From NCBI GenBank assembly GCA_024227975.1, contig JAAETV010000002.1:7552-71551 (forward strand): DNA of 64,000 nucleotides, read 5' to 3'. Position numbers and translations under genes: made by a program. This document shows, one piece after another, positions 61,563-64,000 of this stretch. This stretch comes from Actinomycetes bacterium. Lineage in GTDB: Bacteria > Actinomycetota > Acidimicrobiia > Acidimicrobiales > SZUA-35. The notes below the pieces were generated by a model that ran no database searches, had not been told where the DNA came from, and worked only from the letters and a program-made list of their open reading frames with translations. Positions within the stretch are counted from its first letter, which is position 1, and every line of letters starts with the position of its first letter.

Positions 61563-62615
61563 TCAGTCGAGAGAGATGGGCTGATCGTCGGGGTCAACGG
61601 CCTTGTCGCTGTCGGCACCCTCGTCTCCATCGGAGATGAGACCGACCTCCCGCAGGACCCGGTCCTGGATCTCCATCACCAGATCCGGGTTCTCCACTAG
61701 GAACTTCTTGACGTTCTCCCGGCCCTGTCCGATCTGTTCGCCCTCGTAGGTGTACCAAGCACCCGATTTCCTAACGATCTCATGTTCGACTGCGATGTCG
61801 AGCAACGACGCCTCCCGGCTGATCCCCTGGCCATACATGATGTCGAACTCGGCCTGACGGAACGGGGGTGCCACCTTGTTCTTGACGATCTTCACCCTGG
61901 TCCGGTTGCCAACCACCTCGGATCCATCCTTCAACGATTCGATACGGCGGATATCGAGCCGGACCGAGCTGTAGAACTTGAGGGCTCGACCACCGGGGGT
62001 TGTCTCGGGCGAACCGAACATGACCCCGATCTTCTCTCGAAGCTGGTTGATGAAAACACAGATGGTGTCGGTCCGGTTCAAGTTGCCTGTGATCTTGCGT
62101 AGAGCCTGCGACATGAGCCGAGCCTGGAGACCAACATGGGTATCGCCCATATCCCCTTCGATCTCAGCCCGGGGAGTCAGGGCCGCAACCGAATCGATCA
62201 CGATCACGTCGATCGAGCCTGACCGGACCAGGATGTCGGCGATTTCCAGAGCCTGCTCGCCCGTGTCGGGCTGCGAGATCAACAACTCGTCGACATCAAC
62301 ACCGATATTGGCGGCGTAGAGCGGGTCCATGGCGTGCTCAGCGTCGATGTAGGCGCAGATGCCGCCATTTCGCTGGGCCTCGGCTACCACATGCATGGCC
62401 AGGGTCGACTTGCCCGATGCTTCCGGACCGTAGATCTCGACCACTCGACCCCGAGGGAGACCACCGACCCCGAGAGCCAGGTCAAGGGCCAGGGCTCCGG
62501 TCGGAATGGTCTCGATATCCATGTCGGAACGGTCACCCATTTTCATGACCGAACCCTTGCCGAACTGCTTTTCGATGTTGCCCAAGGCAATGTCGAGTGC
62601 TTTTTGCTTCTCCAC
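61563..62615 (-). CDS. recA: Recombinase RecA
   Basis: 350 residues from a GTG at 62615 with GGGGAGA seven bases upstream; a GTG at 62666 would add 17 residues without family similarity. RecA forms the ssDNA filament for recombination and for LexA self-cleavage. Seen are [14 protein letters not shown] (Walker A), IDSVAAL (Walker B), [16 protein letters not shown] and an acidic C-terminal tail. No intein. Both LexA boxes and a PafBC-type promoter precede it. Confidence 0.98.
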   Translation of the reverse strand: MEKQKALDIALGNIEKQFGKGSVMKMGDRSDMDIETIPTGALALDLALGVGGLPRGRVVEIYGPEASGKSTLAMHVVAEAQRNGGICAYIDAEHAMDPLYAANIGVDVDELLISQPDTGEQALEIADILVRSGSIDVIVIDSVAALTPRAEIEGDMGDTHVGLQARLMSQALRKITGNLNRTDTICVFINQLREKIGVMFGSPETTPGGRALKFYSSVRLDIRRIESLKDGSEVVGNRTRVKIVKNKVAPPFRQAEFDIMYGQGISREASLLDIAVEHEIVRKSGAWYTYEGEQIGQGRENVKKFLVENPDLVMEIQDRVLREVGLISDGDEGADSDKAVDPDDQPISLD

Positions 62616-62725
62616 GGAAATTCTCCCCTTCGGTTGGGATTGCACCGCCTCACGATTCGTGATCACGGTGCTGCTCAGATGTTCAGGTTGGGGGAGGTGA
62701 CGTTTCCCCGATCGATTTACCAGCG

Positions 62726-62747
62726 ACCGTACTGATGCGGTGTGACA
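62726..62747 (-). promoter_or_regulatory. Putative LexA-independent recA promoter (RecA-NDp type)
   Basis: Minus strand TGTCACAC, 8 nt, TACGGT, preceded by TGAC. It shares TGACTGTCACA and TACGGT with the rmuC site. The predicted leader is about 100 nt. Confidence 0.65.
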
Positions 62748-62824
62748 GTCATTGGTTGCCGAGTGGATTGCGGACCTCGTTCTAGTTTCTCGTTCGCTGT
62801 TGTGAGGCTACATCACTGTAGTTA

Positions 62825-62838
62825 CGAACATCCGTTCG
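62825..62838. promoter_or_regulatory. LexA box of the recA intergenic region
   Basis: CGAACATCCGTTCG, a perfect CGAAC-N4-GTTCG palindrome. Confidence 0.9.
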
Positions 62839-62851
62839 CACACGCCTTTGG

Positions 62852-62865
62852 CGAACATTTGTTCT
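62852..62865. promoter_or_regulatory. LexA box of the recA intergenic region
   Basis: CGAACATTTGTTCT, one mismatch, 13 nt after the previous box and 45 nt before the divergent lipoprotein start. Confidence 0.8.
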
Positions 62866-62910
62866 GCCTCCGGCCTGCTGGCTCCGAACCGAGAGCACTA
62901 TCGTGAGAGC

Positions 62911-63408
62911 GTGTTCGGTGGCCGCCTCTGCTCTTTTGTCCTAGGAGCCTCCCTGCTGATCACCGGGTGCGGAACTGAAAGTACCGAGCTGACGACAGAG
63001 GAGCAGCTGGAGAAGTTGGCCGGCCGGCCACTGACAGCGGCCGAGGTCACCGAGCAACTCGAATTGGCCGATCTATTGTGCGGCTTCGATCGTCAGGTCC
63101 TAGCGGGGATCTGGGACCAGCTCGATGCCCGCCAGCTCGAATACCAAGACTATGTCTTCGGCCAGCACTGCCCCGACCGCCTGTCGATCTACCGAGAGGC
63201 CAGACCCAGCACCGGGACTGCCCCTGTCGGCACCTCGACCACGACCACGACGTCGACCAGCTTCGATGTCGGGATCTTCGAACGCATCGGTCCTGCAACA
63301 ACAACGACAACTGGATCGTCGACAACGACCGGATCGTCAACAACGAGCGAAACTCCGACGAGCCGGACCACCCGGACCAGCCGCCCCGAATCGACCACGC
63401 AGCCCTAG
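62911..63408 (+). CDS. Predicted lipoprotein with Thr/Ser-rich C-terminus
   Basis: 165 residues from a GTG at 62911. A short signal peptide ends in a lipobox (SLLITGC), predicting lipid anchoring on the outer face of the membrane. The middle (about 25-110) is acidic and helical with two cysteines; the end is a Thr/Ser/Pro-rich tail, probably a cell-wall spacer. Not assigned to a family. Two LexA boxes lie just upstream, so damage control is possible, though they may serve only recA. Confidence 0.7.
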   Translation: MFGGRLCSFVLGASLLITGCGTESTELTTEEQLEKLAGRPLTAAEVTEQLELADLLCGFDRQVLAGIWDQLDARQLEYQDYVFGQHCPDRLSIYREARPSTGTAPVGTSTTTTTSTSFDVGIFERIGPATTTTTGSSTTTGSSTTSETPTSRTTRTSRPESTTQP

Positions 63409-63440
63409 TCCAGGTTCATATCAGGGTCTGGCTTGTGTCT

Positions 63441-63454
63441 CGAACGTTTGTTCG
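63441..63454. promoter_or_regulatory. LexA box upstream of the DUF222 gene
   Basis: CGAACGTTTGTTCG, a perfect palindrome, 120-135 nt before the DUF222 start. Confidence 0.88.
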
Positions 63455-63576
63455 ATATGGTGATGGGACGTTGCCTCCTTGGGGTGGCGCTCGCAGCGGT
63501 AGCTGCCTTTCAACTTGGATGTGATCCTGTCTGGCTGATCTGACGTCGCCGGGTGGGGTCTGTTGTTGGAGGTGGT

Positions 63577-64000
63577 GTGGGCGTGCACTCGATGAGTGAA
63601 GCGTTGGCTCAGATCCGCAGTGGTTGTGAAGCTGGGTTCGAGGCTGTTGATGGGCTGTCGGTGCTGTCGCCTGATGAGGTTTTGGGGGTGCTGGTCGAGG
63701 TCCAGTCCTTGACCAACCGGATCGGTGCGTTGAACGCGGTGTTGTTGGCTCGGGTTGATTTGGCCATGCTGCCAAACGCGGAACACGGTCACCCCTCAAC
63801 CGCGGCCGCAGTAGCCGCCCACGTCGGGTCCAGCCCTCGCATCACCCGAGGGGACCAACGGCGGGGCCTGTGGCTTGTCGGGTTCCCTGCTATTGGTGAA
63901 GCCTATGCCGGGGGGTTGATCAGCCAGGCCCATGTCGAGGCGTTCAGATCGGTCGAGAATCCCCGCACCACGCTGGCCTTGGTCGAAGCCCAGGACTACC
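63577..64000 (+). CDS. DUF222 (13E12-type) protein, C-terminus outside window
   Basis: 141 residues present from a GTG at 63577; GTG 63583 and ATG 63592 are alternatives, with GGAGG at 63568. The sequence (VLVEVQSLTNRIGALNAVLLARVDL, AAAVAAHVGSSPRITRGDQRR, AYAGGLISQAHVEAF) matches the DUF222 domain that in mycobacterial 13E12 repeats is followed by an HNH nuclease domain; that part lies beyond the edge. Codons ending in T, such as GTT, TTG and GCT, are more frequent than in neighbours, hinting at a mobile origin. A perfect LexA box precedes it. Confidence 0.8.
   Translation, partial: MGVHSMSEALAQIRSGCEAGFEAVDGLSVLSPDEVLGVLVEVQSLTNRIGALNAVLLARVDLAMLPNAEHGHPSTAAAVAAHVGSSPRITRGDQRRGLWLVGFPAIGEAYAGGLISQAHVEAFRSVENPRTTLALVEAQDY

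Overview
The window is a high-GC, densely coded chromosomal segment of an actinobacterium, most likely of the Acidimicrobiia type (class is inference). The main evidence is two tiny actinobacterial ribosomal proteins (bS22 at 21893 and bL37 at 30668), the nrdR / LysM protein / lexA gene order known from mycobacteria, LexA boxes of the CGAAC-N4-GTTCG type, a B12-dependent ribonucleotide reductase, and a GlmU-Prs-L25-Pth-Mfd block. There is no rRNA, CRISPR array, IS element or prophage. One tRNA (Gln-UUG) is present. Many genes start with GTG or TTG and overlap by 4 nt.

Layout. 1-3.2 kb: truncated glycine-betaine-type ABC ATPase, a VPS62-like membrane protein and a BON-LysM protein. 3.4-9.9 kb (+): an unusual cassette of flavoprotein-like oxidoreductase, 4-TM protein, Ser/Thr pseudokinase and FHA/zinc-ribbon protein, followed by a secreted beta-propeller/FN3 protein. 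9.9-14.2 kb: SDR, PAS-GGDEF-EAL protein, DUF169. 14.3-21.4 kb (-): mfd, pth, rplY, prs, glmU-like. 21.7-30.6 kb: tRNA-Gln, bS22, then ispE, rsmA, tatD, rmuC, a DUF937-BON-OmpA protein, S4 protein, rsmI, DUF192, ychF. 30.7-36.4 kb: bL37, phosphohexomutase, queuosine salvage protein, enoyl-CoA hydratase, an unknown gene and an EAL protein. 36.4-44.6 kb: PfkB kinase, nrdJ, a 0.9 kb gene-poor region, RibD-like reductase, nrdR, LysM SOS protein, lexA, ferritin-like protein. 44.6-55.7 kb: dapE, dapC, hflX, dapF, miaA, an APH-like pseudokinase, a hydrolase, miaB, pgl, glucokinase. 55.7-64 kb: RNase Z, MFS, molybdopterin dehydrogenase subunit, CBS-less IMP dehydrogenase, recA, lipoprotein, and the start of a DUF222 (13E12-type) gene.

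Functional threads. (1) DNA damage: recA, lexA, the LysM gene beside lexA, nrdR/nrdJ, rmuC, mfd and a DUF222 gene. LexA boxes lie at lexA, recA and DUF222. A second motif, TGTCACAn-N8-TACGGT or close variants, occurs upstream of recA, rmuC, the LysM gene and nrdJ. It has the geometry of the LexA-independent mycobacterial recA promoter (PafBC type). At rmuC and the LysM gene the -10 lies exactly 7 nt from the ATG, predicting leaderless damage-inducible mRNAs. (2) Diaminopimelate/lysine: dapE, dapC, dapF. (3) tRNA A37 modification: miaB and miaA, with two unexplained genes and a foldable leader between them. (4) Translation and RNA maturation: rsmA, rsmI, pth, L25, bS22, bL37, HflX, YchF, RNase Z.

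The most noteworthy items are the damage-promoter family, the pseudokinase/FHA/redox cassette, the catalytically degenerate APH-like protein coupled to miaA, the truncated and motif-degenerate GlmU, the CBS-less IMPDH with a switch-like leader, and the phosphohexomutase whose conserved N-terminus has no ordinary in-frame start.
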